A stretch of 64,000 nucleotides of DNA from NCBI RefSeq assembly GCF_001420605.1, contig NZ_LJIZ01000013.1, positions 157,956-221,955 on the forward strand, in the 5' to 3' direction. Shown here in pieces: positions 26,146-34,655 of this stretch. The position numbers were made by a program, and so were the translations under genes. The notes beneath the pieces are model-generated. The model ran no database searches. It was not told the origin of the DNA and saw only the letters and a program-made list of their open reading frames with translations. How positions within the stretch are numbered: the first letter of the stretch is position 1; each line of letters begins with the position of its first letter. Origin of the DNA: Bacillus sp. FJAT-25509 (GTDB taxonomy: Bacteria > Bacillota > Bacilli > Bacillales > Bacillaceae_G).

Positions 26146-26886
26146 ATGAAAATGATTGGAGTTATTCCGGCTAGATTTAATTCATCAAGATTTAAAGGTA
26201 AACCTTTGGCTGATATATGTGGGAAACCAATGATATGGTGGGTTCATCAACAAGTAAAGATGGTAGAGGAACTTAGTGAAGTTTATGTAGCGACAGATGA
26301 TCTAAGGATTCAATCTGTTTGCGAGGAATATGGTATTAAAACAGTAATGACATCTGAGAGTCATAAAACACACTTAGATAGACTTTATGAGGTCTCTACT
26401 AAGGTAGATGCTGACTTTTATGTAAATGTAAATGGAGACGAACCATTAATCGAGTCTGAAGCAATATCTAAAATATTACCGAAAGATGTTGATTCAAGTT
26501 CAATTTATGTAGCGAATCTTATGACGGTTTTAAAAAATCCGTTAGAGGCTGTCGACTTTTCGAAAATAAAGGTTACAACAGATATATACGGAAATGGACT
26601 GTATATGGCTAGAAGTCCAATTCCATATCCAAAAGGTACTTATGAGTTTAATTTTAAAAAATTTGTCGGCGTTCAATGTTTTACTAAAAGTGCTTTAGAG
26701 TTTTGCTATAACGCTAAAAGGGGACCTATTGAAGAGGCGGAAGATATCGATGAATTTAGATTTTTAGAAAACGGACAAAAAATCAAATTTATCGAAGCTG
26801 AAGTTACTACGTTATCCGTTGATACCCCTAAGGATCTAGATAAAGTGAGATTGATCATTAAAGATCGATTGGAATGCGTGGTGTAA
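26146..26886 (+). CDS. KdsB-like CMP-sugar-acid synthetase
   Basis: A 246-residue nucleotidyltransferase. I-P-A-R-F-N-S-S-R-F-K-G-K-P (residues 6-19) is the CTP-binding loop of CMP-Kdo synthetases. V-A-T-D-D, then N-G-D-E-P (about 98-102), carry the Mg-binding Asp. S-P-I-P-Y-P and F-V-G-V-Q are also conserved. The KdsB family couples CTP to a 3-deoxy-2-ulosonic acid. Kdo itself is a Gram-negative sugar, so the substrate here is likely another keto-deoxy acid. AGGAGGAGA precedes the ATG. First gene of a three-gene operon. Confidence 0.87.
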   Translation: MKMIGVIPARFNSSRFKGKPLADICGKPMIWWVHQQVKMVEELSEVYVATDDLRIQSVCEEYGIKTVMTSESHKTHLDRLYEVSTKVDADFYVNVNGDEPLIESEAISKILPKDVDSSSIYVANLMTVLKNPLEAVDFSKIKVTTDIYGNGLYMARSPIPYPKGTYEFNFKKFVGVQCFTKSALEFCYNAKRGPIEEAEDIDEFRFLENGQKIKFIEAEVTTLSVDTPKDLDKVRLIIKDRLECVV

Positions 26887-26888
26887 AT

Positions 26889-28508
26889 ATGAATAATATT
26901 AGGTTACTCGACTGCACATTACGCGACGGTGGCTATATTAATAATTGGAACTTTGGGCAAAAGAGCATTAAGAAAATAATTGAAAAATTAACAAAATCAA
27001 ATATTGATATTATAGAATGTGGTTTTGTTAGAGATGTTGATTTTGATAATCATAAGTCAATTTTTAATAATGTTGAAAGGATTAAAGAATTTATAAGCCC
27101 AAAGAATAAAAACATTACCTATGTAGGAATGATCGATCAACCTTATATTTCAATCGATAAAATTAAAGACAATGATGGTACATCCATAGACGGTTTTCGA
27201 ATAACATTTCATGAGAACGAAAAAGAAATTGAAGAAGCCTTAGCTTATGGTCAAATGTTAATGGATAAGGGATACAAAGTTTTTATACAACCAGTTGGTA
27301 CTACAAGCTATTCTGATGAAAAGCTTCTTGAGTTGATTAAAAAAGTAAATAAGTTAAAGCCATTTGCATTTTATTTAGTCGATACACTTGGTATTATGTA
27401 TAAAAATAATTTGTTAAGAATGTATCACCTAATTGATCATAATTTAGATGAATCAATTAGTATTGGATTTCATTCACATAATAATCTCCAATTATCATTT
27501 TCAAATGCTCAGGAACTCCTATCACTTCATACAAAGCGAAATATCATTATTGATTCCTCAGTATTTGGGATGGGGAGAGGAGCGGGCAATCTATGTACTG
27601 AGCTTGTAACTCAATATATTAATGAAAATATAGAGAAAAAGTACAATGTTGTTCCTTTACTGGAAATTGTAGATGAGTATTTAAGTAAGTTTTCAAATGA
27701 ATCTAATTGGGGATACTCGGTCCCTTACTATATCGCAGCTATAAACAATTGCCATCCGAACTATGCTTCATTCTTAATAAATAAACAAACCATTTCAGTA
27801 AAATCTATTAATACAATTTTAAAACAACTCCCAATTAAGAAAAGGGATATTTACGATGAATTATATATAGAAGACTTATATATTAATCATCAAATTCATT
27901 TGGTTGACGATTCAGAAGATCTAGAAGCCTTAACAGAAAGAATATCCAATAAAAAGATACTAATAATCGCTCCAGGTAAATCAATTGAAACAGAAGGAGA
28001 TAAGATTTCCAACTTTATTAAAGATCAAAATCCTTATGTCTTTAGTGTGAATTTTATACCAGAACAATATCAAATTGATGCGATATTTATGAGTAATATC
28101 AAAAGATTCAATAGTATGTTCGATTCAATCAAAGAGATAAAAAATTCTATCTCAATTATAACTACATCAAATATTCCTAATACACTAGAATCTGATTCAC
28201 TTGTAGTCAATTACTCTGACTTACTCGTAGACAAGGTAACAATCTCTGATAATGCTGGTTTAATGTTATTAAATTTATTAAATCGTTTGTCGGTAGATAC
28301 AGTCTATCTTGCTGGCTTTGACGGTTTTACGCTAGATAAAATGACAAATTACTTCTCTACTGATTTGATTAACAATATAGAGATGGAAGAGCTTGTAAAG
28401 AAGAATGAGGATATGAGAGAGCAATTGGAGTCACTTGAGCAAGCAATGAAAATAAACTTTGTAACGACCACAATGTATTGTGATCTCAACCTAATTAGTA
28501 AGGCTTAA
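26889..28508 (+). CDS. DRE-TIM aldolase fused to a DUF115-like domain
   Basis: About 539 residues. Residues 1 to about 280 form an HMG-CoA-lyase/4-hydroxy-2-oxovalerate-aldolase barrel: L-D-C-T-L-R-D-G-G-Y (5-14), F-H-S-H-N-N (metal-binding His pair, about 196-201) and G-M-G-R-G-A-G-N. From about 350 a second domain has I-I-A-P-G-K-S, D-A-I-F-M-S and V-Y-L-A-G-F-D-G, the pattern of DUF115 proteins. Such aldolases condense pyruvate with an aldehyde to a 4-hydroxy-2-oxo acid. Flanked by a CMP-sugar synthetase and a phosphatase, it probably forms the carbon skeleton of a sugar acid. ATG 26889 has GGTG upstream; ATG 26874 overlaps the previous gene and is possible too. Confidence 0.75.
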   Translation: MNNIRLLDCTLRDGGYINNWNFGQKSIKKIIEKLTKSNIDIIECGFVRDVDFDNHKSIFNNVERIKEFISPKNKNITYVGMIDQPYISIDKIKDNDGTSIDGFRITFHENEKEIEEALAYGQMLMDKGYKVFIQPVGTTSYSDEKLLELIKKVNKLKPFAFYLVDTLGIMYKNNLLRMYHLIDHNLDESISIGFHSHNNLQLSFSNAQELLSLHTKRNIIIDSSVFGMGRGAGNLCTELVTQYINENIEKKYNVVPLLEIVDEYLSKFSNESNWGYSVPYYIAAINNCHPNYASFLINKQTISVKSINTILKQLPIKKRDIYDELYIEDLYINHQIHLVDDSEDLEALTERISNKKILIIAPGKSIETEGDKISNFIKDQNPYVFSVNFIPEQYQIDAIFMSNIKRFNSMFDSIKEIKNSISIITTSNIPNTLESDSLVVNYSDLLVDKVTISDNAGLMLLNLLNRLSVDTVYLAGFDGFTLDKMTNYFSTDLINNIEMEELVKKNEDMREQLESLEQAMKINFVTTTMYCDLNLISKA

Positions 28509-28530
28509 TCTTTAAATAACTGGAGGTAAA

Positions 28531-29184
28531 ATGAAATATTCTACTGTTATATTTGACTTAGATGGAACATTACTAGACACCTCAGAAGGAATTATGGTAG
28601 GCGCTAGTTATACAGCAAATAAGATGGGGGGACCAAACTTAACTTTAGCTCAACAAAAGAACTTTATTGGCCCATCACCTTTTTACTCCTTTATGCGAGA
28701 ATGTGGTTATAATGAAAGCGAAGCGAGAGAAGCTGTAGAAATCTATAGGGAAAGATATAGGGAAAAAGGTCAATTTGAAGCAAAACATTATGAATTTATT
28801 CATGAACTACTAATTACATTAAAGGAGAAAGAGTATAAAATTGCAGTAGCTACTCTTAAAAGGGACGATTTGGCAAAGGAAATCCTATTAAATTTTAAGT
28901 TAAAGTCATACTTTGATTCGGTGAATGGGATTGATGAGATGGATACGCTGAGTAAAGCGGACATCATTCAAATGTGTCTAAAAGATTTGCAACAGAATGA
29001 TTTATCAGAAGTTGTTTTAATAGGTGATAGCATACATGATGCAATTGGAGCTGAACACGCCGGCGTTGACTTTATTGCTGTAACGTATGGATACGGTTTT
29101 AAAAGTAAGGAAGAAGTTATAGAAAGTAAAAATGTTTTTATAGCGGAAAATGTCAAAGATATAATAAAGTTTTTAGATTTATAG
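28531..29184 (+). CDS. HAD-family phosphatase (PGP-like)
   Basis: A 217-residue HAD hydrolase: F-D-L-D-G-T-L-L-D-T (residues 8-17) has the nucleophile and acid Asp pair, A-T-L-K-R motif II/III, and G-D-S-I-H-D-A (about 166-172) the Mg ligands. The helical cap lies between about 20 and 85. It removes phosphate from small molecules; in this cassette it would act like KdsC, removing phosphate from a sugar-acid phosphate. GGAGGT precedes ATG. It ends the operon about 130 bases before the LCP gene. Confidence 0.88.
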   Translation: MKYSTVIFDLDGTLLDTSEGIMVGASYTANKMGGPNLTLAQQKNFIGPSPFYSFMRECGYNESEAREAVEIYRERYREKGQFEAKHYEFIHELLITLKEKEYKIAVATLKRDDLAKEILLNFKLKSYFDSVNGIDEMDTLSKADIIQMCLKDLQQNDLSEVVLIGDSIHDAIGAEHAGVDFIAVTYGYGFKSKEEVIESKNVFIAENVKDIIKFLDL

Positions 29185-29255
29185 GTTATTTTCTAATCTA
29201 TTTAAATTCCTTTGATGAAGGTCCATTTTCTAATAAGCTGTAATAATTAAGTTTT

Positions 29256-29271
29256 GTTCTTAATAAAGAAT
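29256..29271 (+). promoter_or_regulatory. SinR-type operator 6
   Basis: GTTCTTAATAAAGAAT, a near-palindrome of the same layout, 41 bases before the GTG of the LCP gene. Confidence 0.58.
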
Positions 29272-29291
29272 AATCCGTTAGTAATAGAGCC

Positions 29292-29307
29292 GTTCTTATT
29301 TAAGGAT
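29292..29307 (+). promoter_or_regulatory. Weak SinR-type site overlapping the LCP ribosome site
   Basis: GTTCTTATTTAAGGAT keeps one half-site well and the other poorly. It covers the AAGGA ribosome site of the downstream gene. Confidence 0.35.
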
Positions 29308-29312
29308 TTATA

Positions 29313-30239
29313 GTGAAAAAGGAGCAAGTAATCGTGACGTGGAAAAAGATCCTTTTAAGATTTGGTTTAACATTAATGGGTTTAGTAGTAGTAGCCGGGT
29401 TAACTGGTTTGTTCATATATCATCAAGTAGAAAGTACGGGTAAAGTAATTTATCAACCGATTAAAAAAACTACTAAAAGATCTGAGCCAGTAAGTGTCGT
29501 TAAAAAAGATCCATTTTCTATTTTGTTACTGGGTGTTGATAAACGTGAAGGTGATCGAGGGCGATCTGACTCATTGATGGTACTAACCGTTAACCCAAAT
29601 ACTAATACAACGAAAATTATTAGTATTCCTCGAGATACCCGTACATTAATTGATGGAAAAAATAAAGTAGATAAAATTAATCATGCCTATGCCTTTGGTG
29701 GAGTACAAATGTCAATTAATACAGTAGAAAAATTCTTAAATATTCCAATAGACTATTATATGGAAGTGAATATGGAAGGTTTTAAGGATGTTGTAGATGC
29801 AATTGGCGGTGTAAAGGTTGATAACGGATTGGACTTTTGGAATGATGGAGTGCATTTCAAAAAGGGATCAATTTCACTGGATGGGGAAGATGCGCTTAGT
29901 TTTACACGTATGCGCCACGATGACCCTAGAGGTGACTTTGGTAGGGAAGAAAGACAAAGACAAATTATTGAAGCCGTTATCCATCAAGGGGCAAGAATTG
30001 AAAATTTAATTGCTTATAATGATATTTTAAAATCGATTCAAAATAATTTAGTAACAAACTTTACATTACAGGAAATGTATAAAATTCAAAAAGACTACCG
30101 CCAAGCAGGTGGGAATGTTGAACAAGAACAGTTGCAGGGAAGCGGAGAAATGATTAAAGGGATTTACTATTATCAGGTCCCTGAAAAGAACCGCCTAGCA
30201 CTCTCAAATGAATTACGTACACAACTAGAATTAAAGTAA
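29313..30239 (+). CDS. LytR-CpsA-Psr (LCP) glycopolymer transferase
   Basis: A protein of about 300 residues with one N-terminal TM helix (about 14-33) and an extracellular LCP domain: L-L-L-G-V-D-K-R (about 70-77), R-S-D-S-L-M-V, I-P-R-D-T-R (about 106-111) and R-M-R-H-D-D-P-R-G-D-F-G-R (about 205-217), the pyrophosphate-lipid-binding Arg/Asp set. LCP enzymes transfer undecaprenyl-linked polymers onto peptidoglycan. Its position at the end of the eps region, with its own SinR-type sites, suggests it anchors this polysaccharide. Two GTG starts have ribosome sites: 29313 (AAGGA) and 29334 (AAGGAG). Confidence 0.92.
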   Translation: MKKEQVIVTWKKILLRFGLTLMGLVVVAGLTGLFIYHQVESTGKVIYQPIKKTTKRSEPVSVVKKDPFSILLLGVDKREGDRGRSDSLMVLTVNPNTNTTKIISIPRDTRTLIDGKNKVDKINHAYAFGGVQMSINTVEKFLNIPIDYYMEVNMEGFKDVVDAIGGVKVDNGLDFWNDGVHFKKGSISLDGEDALSFTRMRHDDPRGDFGREERQRQIIEAVIHQGARIENLIAYNDILKSIQNNLVTNFTLQEMYKIQKDYRQAGGNVEQEQLQGSGEMIKGIYYYQVPEKNRLALSNELRTQLELK

Positions 30240-30251
30240 AAGTATGATTAG

Positions 30252-30287
30252 AAAAAAAGCGAGATCATTTGATCTCGCTTTTTTTTA
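30252..30287. terminator. Bidirectional terminator
   Basis: Perfect 15-bp stem around GCGAGATCA / TGATCTCGC with a 2-base loop and T-runs on both strands. It is shared by the LCP gene and the convergent beta-helix gene. Confidence 0.93.
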
Positions 30288-30305
30288 GCTTGTCCAATTT
30301 ATATA

Positions 30306-32546
30306 TTAGTTGAAGATATTATTTTGAACGAAAGGAAGCAATACTTTTGGAACAGTAATCTTATTGACGGCATTACCAGTTAAGGTATTAGTTGTAATGG
30401 AAACATTTGTTGGCGGAGTAGTGTTTTGGTCTAATTCAATTGCAGCGCCAGTGTGCCATGCATCACCTTTATCTGTAGTGTAAGAAATGAGGTTCCCTGA
30501 AATAATTAATCCTGATAAAGAACCTTTTTTTCCACTCGCTGTTTGGTAAATACCATTTTTACCAGAGGAAATCGAGTTATTTGTAATATTTATGTTTGTC
30601 ATAGGTCCATCTTGAACAATTATTGAAACCCCTGAAACCCCAGTAAAAGTATTTTGATCTACTGTTACATTTTTTGTAGTTCCCTTGATATTTACCCCGA
30701 AAGAGTTAATCTTTTTAAACGTATTCCCTTGAATTGTGAGTCCATCTATTTTTAGAACATCATAAACATTATAATCTGTGACAATTCCGGTATCAAAATT
30801 CGTAAACGTATTATCAATGAAGGAAGTATTTTTTATATCTGTCACGGATGCAAAAGTATAAACAGCTGTACCAGTACCATTTCCAGTAAAGTCATTTCTC
30901 ATAAATTTTGTACCCTCTGAGCCTGCCACGACTGTAACTGCGTTTTGGTTTGTAGAAACGATGTTATCGTAAACTTGAGTATTTACAGAATTGATTCCCC
31001 AAGTACCTTCTACCCTAAAACCTTCCTCTGTATGAATTGTATTATTGTAAATTTCTAGATCCTTGTTTTTTATCCAAATAAAAAACTGTTCTACATTAAT
31101 AGTATTATCATGAATTTTTGCACCATTTGTTTCCATTACTAAAAATCCACCAGTAGTACATGTTACTGTGTTATTGTTGAATTCAACATGATTGAAATAG
31201 TTATTATCATTCTTTCCACCCTCAAGCTGAATACAGTATGCTCCATCGGATGCATTAGAGGTAAAAGTATTATTGTATATTTTTGCATCATCAAAATTCA
31301 TTTCTTCCCACGGTTCAAAGTGTAACACAGGACGTCCGATTGTGCTTGTACTAATATTATTGAAGATTTTTAAATGATTTGCTTGTTCAACGACTATATT
31401 TGAACGACCATTATTTTCTAGAATATTATTAGAAATTGTTACATCGTCACTAGCAAGTGTTGAGCCTGAAATAGAGACTCCATCACCGACAGCATTTATT
31501 AATCGATTGTTATCTATTACGATTCGATCCGCATCATATGCAAAAATACAATGCATGTGCTCAATGCCATCCGGATGTTTTGATGCATTTCCATCACACG
31601 TAATATTTTGTATTTTTGTATCATTTGCCATTGTAATGACACGATAATAACCAGACCCACTTGTATCGGACAGTTTTAGAGTAACAGTATCACGGCTCTC
31701 ACCTTCTATGTTAACAAATGGTTTTAAAAAGATTGGATTCAAACTATAAGTGCCTGCGGGAACGAATACAGTACCTCCACCTCTTGCGCCAAGATAATCA
31801 ATCGCTGATTGAAAAGCGGCAGTGTCATCTGTTGTACCGTTACCAACTGCACCAAAATTTTTAACATTAACTTGTCCGTTCGGAGCTGAGACGTTTACTA
31901 GAATTGACTGAGTTAAGCCACCAAAACTAGCGCTGATTGTAGCTGACCCTTGATTAGTAGTCGTTACAACACCCGAAGTGTTGACGGTTGCTACGTTTTG
32001 GTTAGAAGAAGAAAATACACTTTGAGAGGTAACATTTATGACTGATTGATCTGAATAGATTGCTTGGACGACGAGTGTTTTAGATTGGTTTGTCGTTAGA
32101 TCAAGACTACTTGGAACGATAGTTAATGATACTAACGTCTTGATAGGAGGGACTGTAGTATTAACTGTAATTGTAGTAGTCGCAACTACGCCATTCAGAC
32201 TTGCCGTTAAAGTCGTAGTACCATTACTTTTAGACTTTATTAAACCCGAACTACTAATTGATGCTACTAATTTGTTTGAAACTGTATATTTAACTGAGTT
32301 TGTAACGTCTTTGTTTGTTTGATTTGAATAAGTTGCTGTTACTTTAACTTGTTGAGTTTGATTAACTTTTGTAAATGTATAGTTTGATGAATTAAATGAT
32401 AGAGACTTAAGACTAACAACTTTTGCTTGTTGTGTTTTAGCGGTTCCTGAAGTCGATTTCTGTGGATTTTTAATTGCAACAACATTTCCTATTACTATAG
32501 CAAGCAATAAAATTGCACTAATAAACAGAAATAATGTACTTTTCAA
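30306..32546 (-). CDS. Secreted right-handed beta-helix (pectate-lyase-like) protein with Ig-like domains
   Basis: A 746-residue protein. Residues 1-23 form a signal or membrane anchor. Two bacterial Ig-like (Big_2) domains occupy about 45-130 and 135-220. Then comes a Pectate_lyase_3-type entry motif, V-K-N-F-G-A-V-G-N-G-T-T-D-D (about 227-240), with G-G-T-V-F-V-P-A-G-T-Y. Many Asn-rich coils follow (N-N-T-F-T, N-N-I-L-E-N) to the end. Such folds are polysaccharide lyases, hydrolases or epimerases. Next to an EPS locus it may trim or modify the matrix. It starts TTG 32546 with GGAGATG eight bases upstream. No SinR-type site is visible before it. Confidence 0.85.
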   Translation of the reverse strand: MKSTLFLFISAILLLAIVIGNVVAIKNPQKSTSGTAKTQQAKVVSLKSLSFNSSNYTFTKVNQTQQVKVTATYSNQTNKDVTNSVKYTVSNKLVASISSSGLIKSKSNGTTTLTASLNGVVATTTITVNTTVPPIKTLVSLTIVPSSLDLTTNQSKTLVVQAIYSDQSVINVTSQSVFSSSNQNVATVNTSGVVTTTNQGSATISASFGGLTQSILVNVSAPNGQVNVKNFGAVGNGTTDDTAAFQSAIDYLGARGGGTVFVPAGTYSLNPIFLKPFVNIEGESRDTVTLKLSDTSGSGYYRVITMANDTKIQNITCDGNASKHPDGIEHMHCIFAYDADRIVIDNNRLINAVGDGVSISGSTLASDDVTISNNILENNGRSNIVVEQANHLKIFNNISTSTIGRPVLHFEPWEEMNFDDAKIYNNTFTSNASDGAYCIQLEGGKNDNNYFNHVEFNNNTVTCTTGGFLVMETNGAKIHDNTINVEQFFIWIKNKDLEIYNNTIHTEEGFRVEGTWGINSVNTQVYDNIVSTNQNAVTVVAGSEGTKFMRNDFTGNGTGTAVYTFASVTDIKNTSFIDNTFTNFDTGIVTDYNVYDVLKIDGLTIQGNTFKKINSFGVNIKGTTKNVTVDQNTFTGVSGVSIIVQDGPMTNINITNNSISSGKNGIYQTASGKKGSLSGLIISGNLISYTTDKGDAWHTGAAIELDQNTTPPTNVSITTNTLTGNAVNKITVPKVLLPFVQNNIFN

Positions 32547-33208
32547 GAATTTAACATCTCCAATTACTTTTGATTTATGTAATATAGTATGGTCCTAATC
32601 TATTATGGTGATAGTAGATTAGTGGAAATTATTTAATTGAGGGGTTATAGCTAATTTGAAACTATATTAATAGGATTAACGGATTAATAGACTATTATTC
32701 AATCTCAATGACCTTCTTATAACTAGTTAGGTTATTTTTTAAAATAAATGTGACTAAATCAATAAAAAAACACAGGGAAATTAACAATCATCCTGTGTTT
32801 TTTTATTGAAATCCAATAATAATGACTAAAATCGAGGCTTAAAAGTAGAAAGGAGCAGGGAATTTTTGTCTCTCAGAGATAAGAAAATTTTCCTATGTCT
32901 TCAGATTCATTAATAAATTTTATACTTAATTTCTCGTCAAATTAGTGATAATTTCGATATTTTCTATAATAAGTAGTACTAAAAAGCGGGTGTAAATAAC
33001 TATTTGAATTAGGTATGAAGTACTAGTTTATAGTCTTATAGACAAATAGATTTGTTTTGGCTACATAAAACAACATAAAAACTTAAAATTAGTCAATTAA
33101 TTCTTAAAATAGACAAATAATTATGTCGAAGTTTGTAGATAGAGCTGTTTTTAAAAATTTAGGGTAATTGTTAGATTATTTAGTCTTTTGTATAGTTAAA
33201 TTGTATAC
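32547..33208. other. Gene-free region between divergent genes
   Basis: AT-rich, with no frame having a ribosome site. It holds a terminator-like hairpin (32764-32804), a second long hairpin at about 32861-32893 (GGGAATTTT with AAAATTTTCC around GTCTC / GAGAT), and presumably the promoters of the beta-helix gene and of the coiled-coil operon. Confidence 0.6.
32764..32804. terminator. Orphan bidirectional terminator-like hairpin
   Basis: AAAACACAGG pairs with CCTGTGTTTT, with A and T runs on the two sides. No gene ends nearby, so it may end a small transcript or insulate the two divergent promoters. Confidence 0.65.
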
Positions 33209-33229
33209 GTTCTCACTGGAGAACAGAAT
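33201..33229 (+). promoter_or_regulatory. Putative promoter of the coiled-coil operon
   Basis: TTGTAT (33201-33206) and CAGAAT (33224-33229) with a 17-base spacer filled by the SinR-type palindrome at 33209-33224, the same layout as the eps promoter. The -10 element is poor. Confidence 0.4.
33209..33224 (+). promoter_or_regulatory. SinR-type operator 7 (coiled-coil operon)
   Basis: GTTCTCACTGGAGAAC has perfect 6-base arms GTTCTC / GAGAAC and is the closest site in the window to the B. subtilis GTTCTYT consensus. It ends 39 bases before the ATG at 33264. Confidence 0.75.
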
Positions 33230-33263
33230 ACAAAATATATACAATTTAGGGAGAGAGAAAGAA

Positions 33264-34034
33264 ATGAAAAAGGTTAAGAGTAAAGTTGTAATAGGTATTG
33301 TATCTGCTGGTTTAGTTATTTCTGGAGGGATTGCATTCGCAAGTACTAATGCAGGGGAGTTATTAACAAACTGGGCTAATTCGAAAACTTCTGATGCAAA
33401 AACTGAGCTTTCTTCATCATACCAACCAAAATATGATTCTTCTGTTGCAGATATGAAAACTAACGTAAATAATTACAAAGTTGATGCTGCAAACACAATC
33501 GAATCAGTTGGAGACGCTCAAACAAAGTTGGCAAATCAACAAATTAGTGCGGCTTTAAATGAGCATATTGCGGCAATTTCTGAAGCTATGGCAGCTTTAA
33601 ATATGAGTATTCCTACCGATTTTGCTAACTATGTTTCAACAACAAACGGCAAAACAACTTCTGATTTAAATGCATTATCAGATACGCTAAATAGTAGCTT
33701 TAACACTCAGCTTTCAGCAGTTGCTAAAAGTGCGGATACAAAACTTCAAACTAATTTAAATTCTTCTCGCACAACAGCTGTGAACACTTTAACGCAAAAA
33801 ATTAATGATGCCAAAACTGAAATCTCTACTTTAATTAATGGACAAGCGTCTGATTCAGAAAAAGCTGTTTTAGATCACTTATCATCTGAAATTGCTCGCA
33901 TTGAGGCTTCACTAAAAAATGAGATTGATACACAAAAAGCTGATTCTATCAAAACTTTAGAAGATACGCAAAAACAAACTGTTAGCGATGCAACTAAACA
34001 GCTACAAGATTTAGTAGATGCAATTAATAAGTAA
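33264..34034 (+). CDS. Secreted Ala-rich coiled-coil protein A
   Basis: A 256-residue protein with a clear signal peptide (K-K-V-K-S-K, hydrophobic core, probable cleavage after A-F-A). The mature part is almost wholly helical, rich in Ala, Ser, Thr, Asp and Lys, with no Cys. It begins S-T-N-A-G-E-L-L-T-N-W-A, a motif shared with protein C of this operon. Long amphipathic segments run to the end, including S-S-E-I-A-R-I-E. I know no named family; it may be a matrix fibre or surface protein. ATG 33264 with AGGGAGAG upstream is chosen over an open TTG at 33168. First gene of a four-gene operon containing a signal peptidase. Confidence 0.75.
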   Translation: MKKVKSKVVIGIVSAGLVISGGIAFASTNAGELLTNWANSKTSDAKTELSSSYQPKYDSSVADMKTNVNNYKVDAANTIESVGDAQTKLANQQISAALNEHIAAISEAMAALNMSIPTDFANYVSTTNGKTTSDLNALSDTLNSSFNTQLSAVAKSADTKLQTNLNSSRTTAVNTLTQKINDAKTEISTLINGQASDSEKAVLDHLSSEIARIEASLKNEIDTQKADSIKTLEDTQKQTVSDATKQLQDLVDAINK

Positions 34035-34088
34035 GAAGTAAATTCTCTAAAGGTTTGTTTTTTCATTGTAGTCATTGGGAGGTAAATT

Positions 34089-34655
34089 ATGCAGAATAAT
34101 ACAGAAAAAACAGAAAAACAAACATGGATCTCCAAAAAAATAAATAAGCTTTTAATTGGATCTGTTACGTTAAGTGGTGGATTACTTATCGCAACAACAT
34201 TTTCATTTGCCGATACGAATTTACCAGCAGCAATGACTGCGTGGACAAAAAAACAAACTCAGGAAGCAAGTGATTATATTATTGGTATGACAGAAGCAGA
34301 AACAATTAAGCAAAAAGCACGCTTAGTTAAAGAGGTGCAAGAAAAGTCTAATGAATCTGCCGAAGAAATTCAAAAATATGCAACGCAAAAAAGCTTAGAA
34401 TCGCAAGAAGAGCTACAAAAGTATGGAGATCAACTAATCAAGCAAATAGATAGTAAGAACGAAAAAGATGTACAAGAAGCAAAAGCAAAAATTGATAAAA
34501 TTATACAAAACGCTCAGAAACGAGCTGAAGAAGAAATGGATCAGCAGGTTCCTATGGTGAACTCAAATAATGAAAATGAAACATCTAACTCAAAAAAAGA
34601 TGATTCACAAAATAGAAACAGCCAAGAACAGTCAAGCGAGGTAGGTCAACAGTAA
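34089..34655 (+). CDS. Secreted charged coiled-coil protein B
   Basis: A 188-residue protein. A basic N-terminus and hydrophobic segment (about 22-38) end in F-S-F-A-D, a likely signal cleavage site. The mature start T-N-L-P-A-A-M-T-A-W resembles proteins A and C. Residues about 60-155 are a long Glu/Lys/Gln-rich helix (E-E-I-Q-K-Y, E-E-L-Q-K-Y repeats), followed by an Asn/Ser/Gln-rich disordered tail. No family recognised. It may be the minor or accessory subunit of a fibre, in the position TapA has in B. subtilis, though no sequence similarity is claimed. GGGAGGT precedes ATG; the stop overlaps the next start (TAATG). Confidence 0.7.
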   Translation: MQNNTEKTEKQTWISKKINKLLIGSVTLSGGLLIATTFSFADTNLPAAMTAWTKKQTQEASDYIIGMTEAETIKQKARLVKEVQEKSNESAEEIQKYATQKSLESQEELQKYGDQLIKQIDSKNEKDVQEAKAKIDKIIQNAQKRAEEEMDQQVPMVNSNNENETSNSKKDDSQNRNSQEQSSEVGQQ

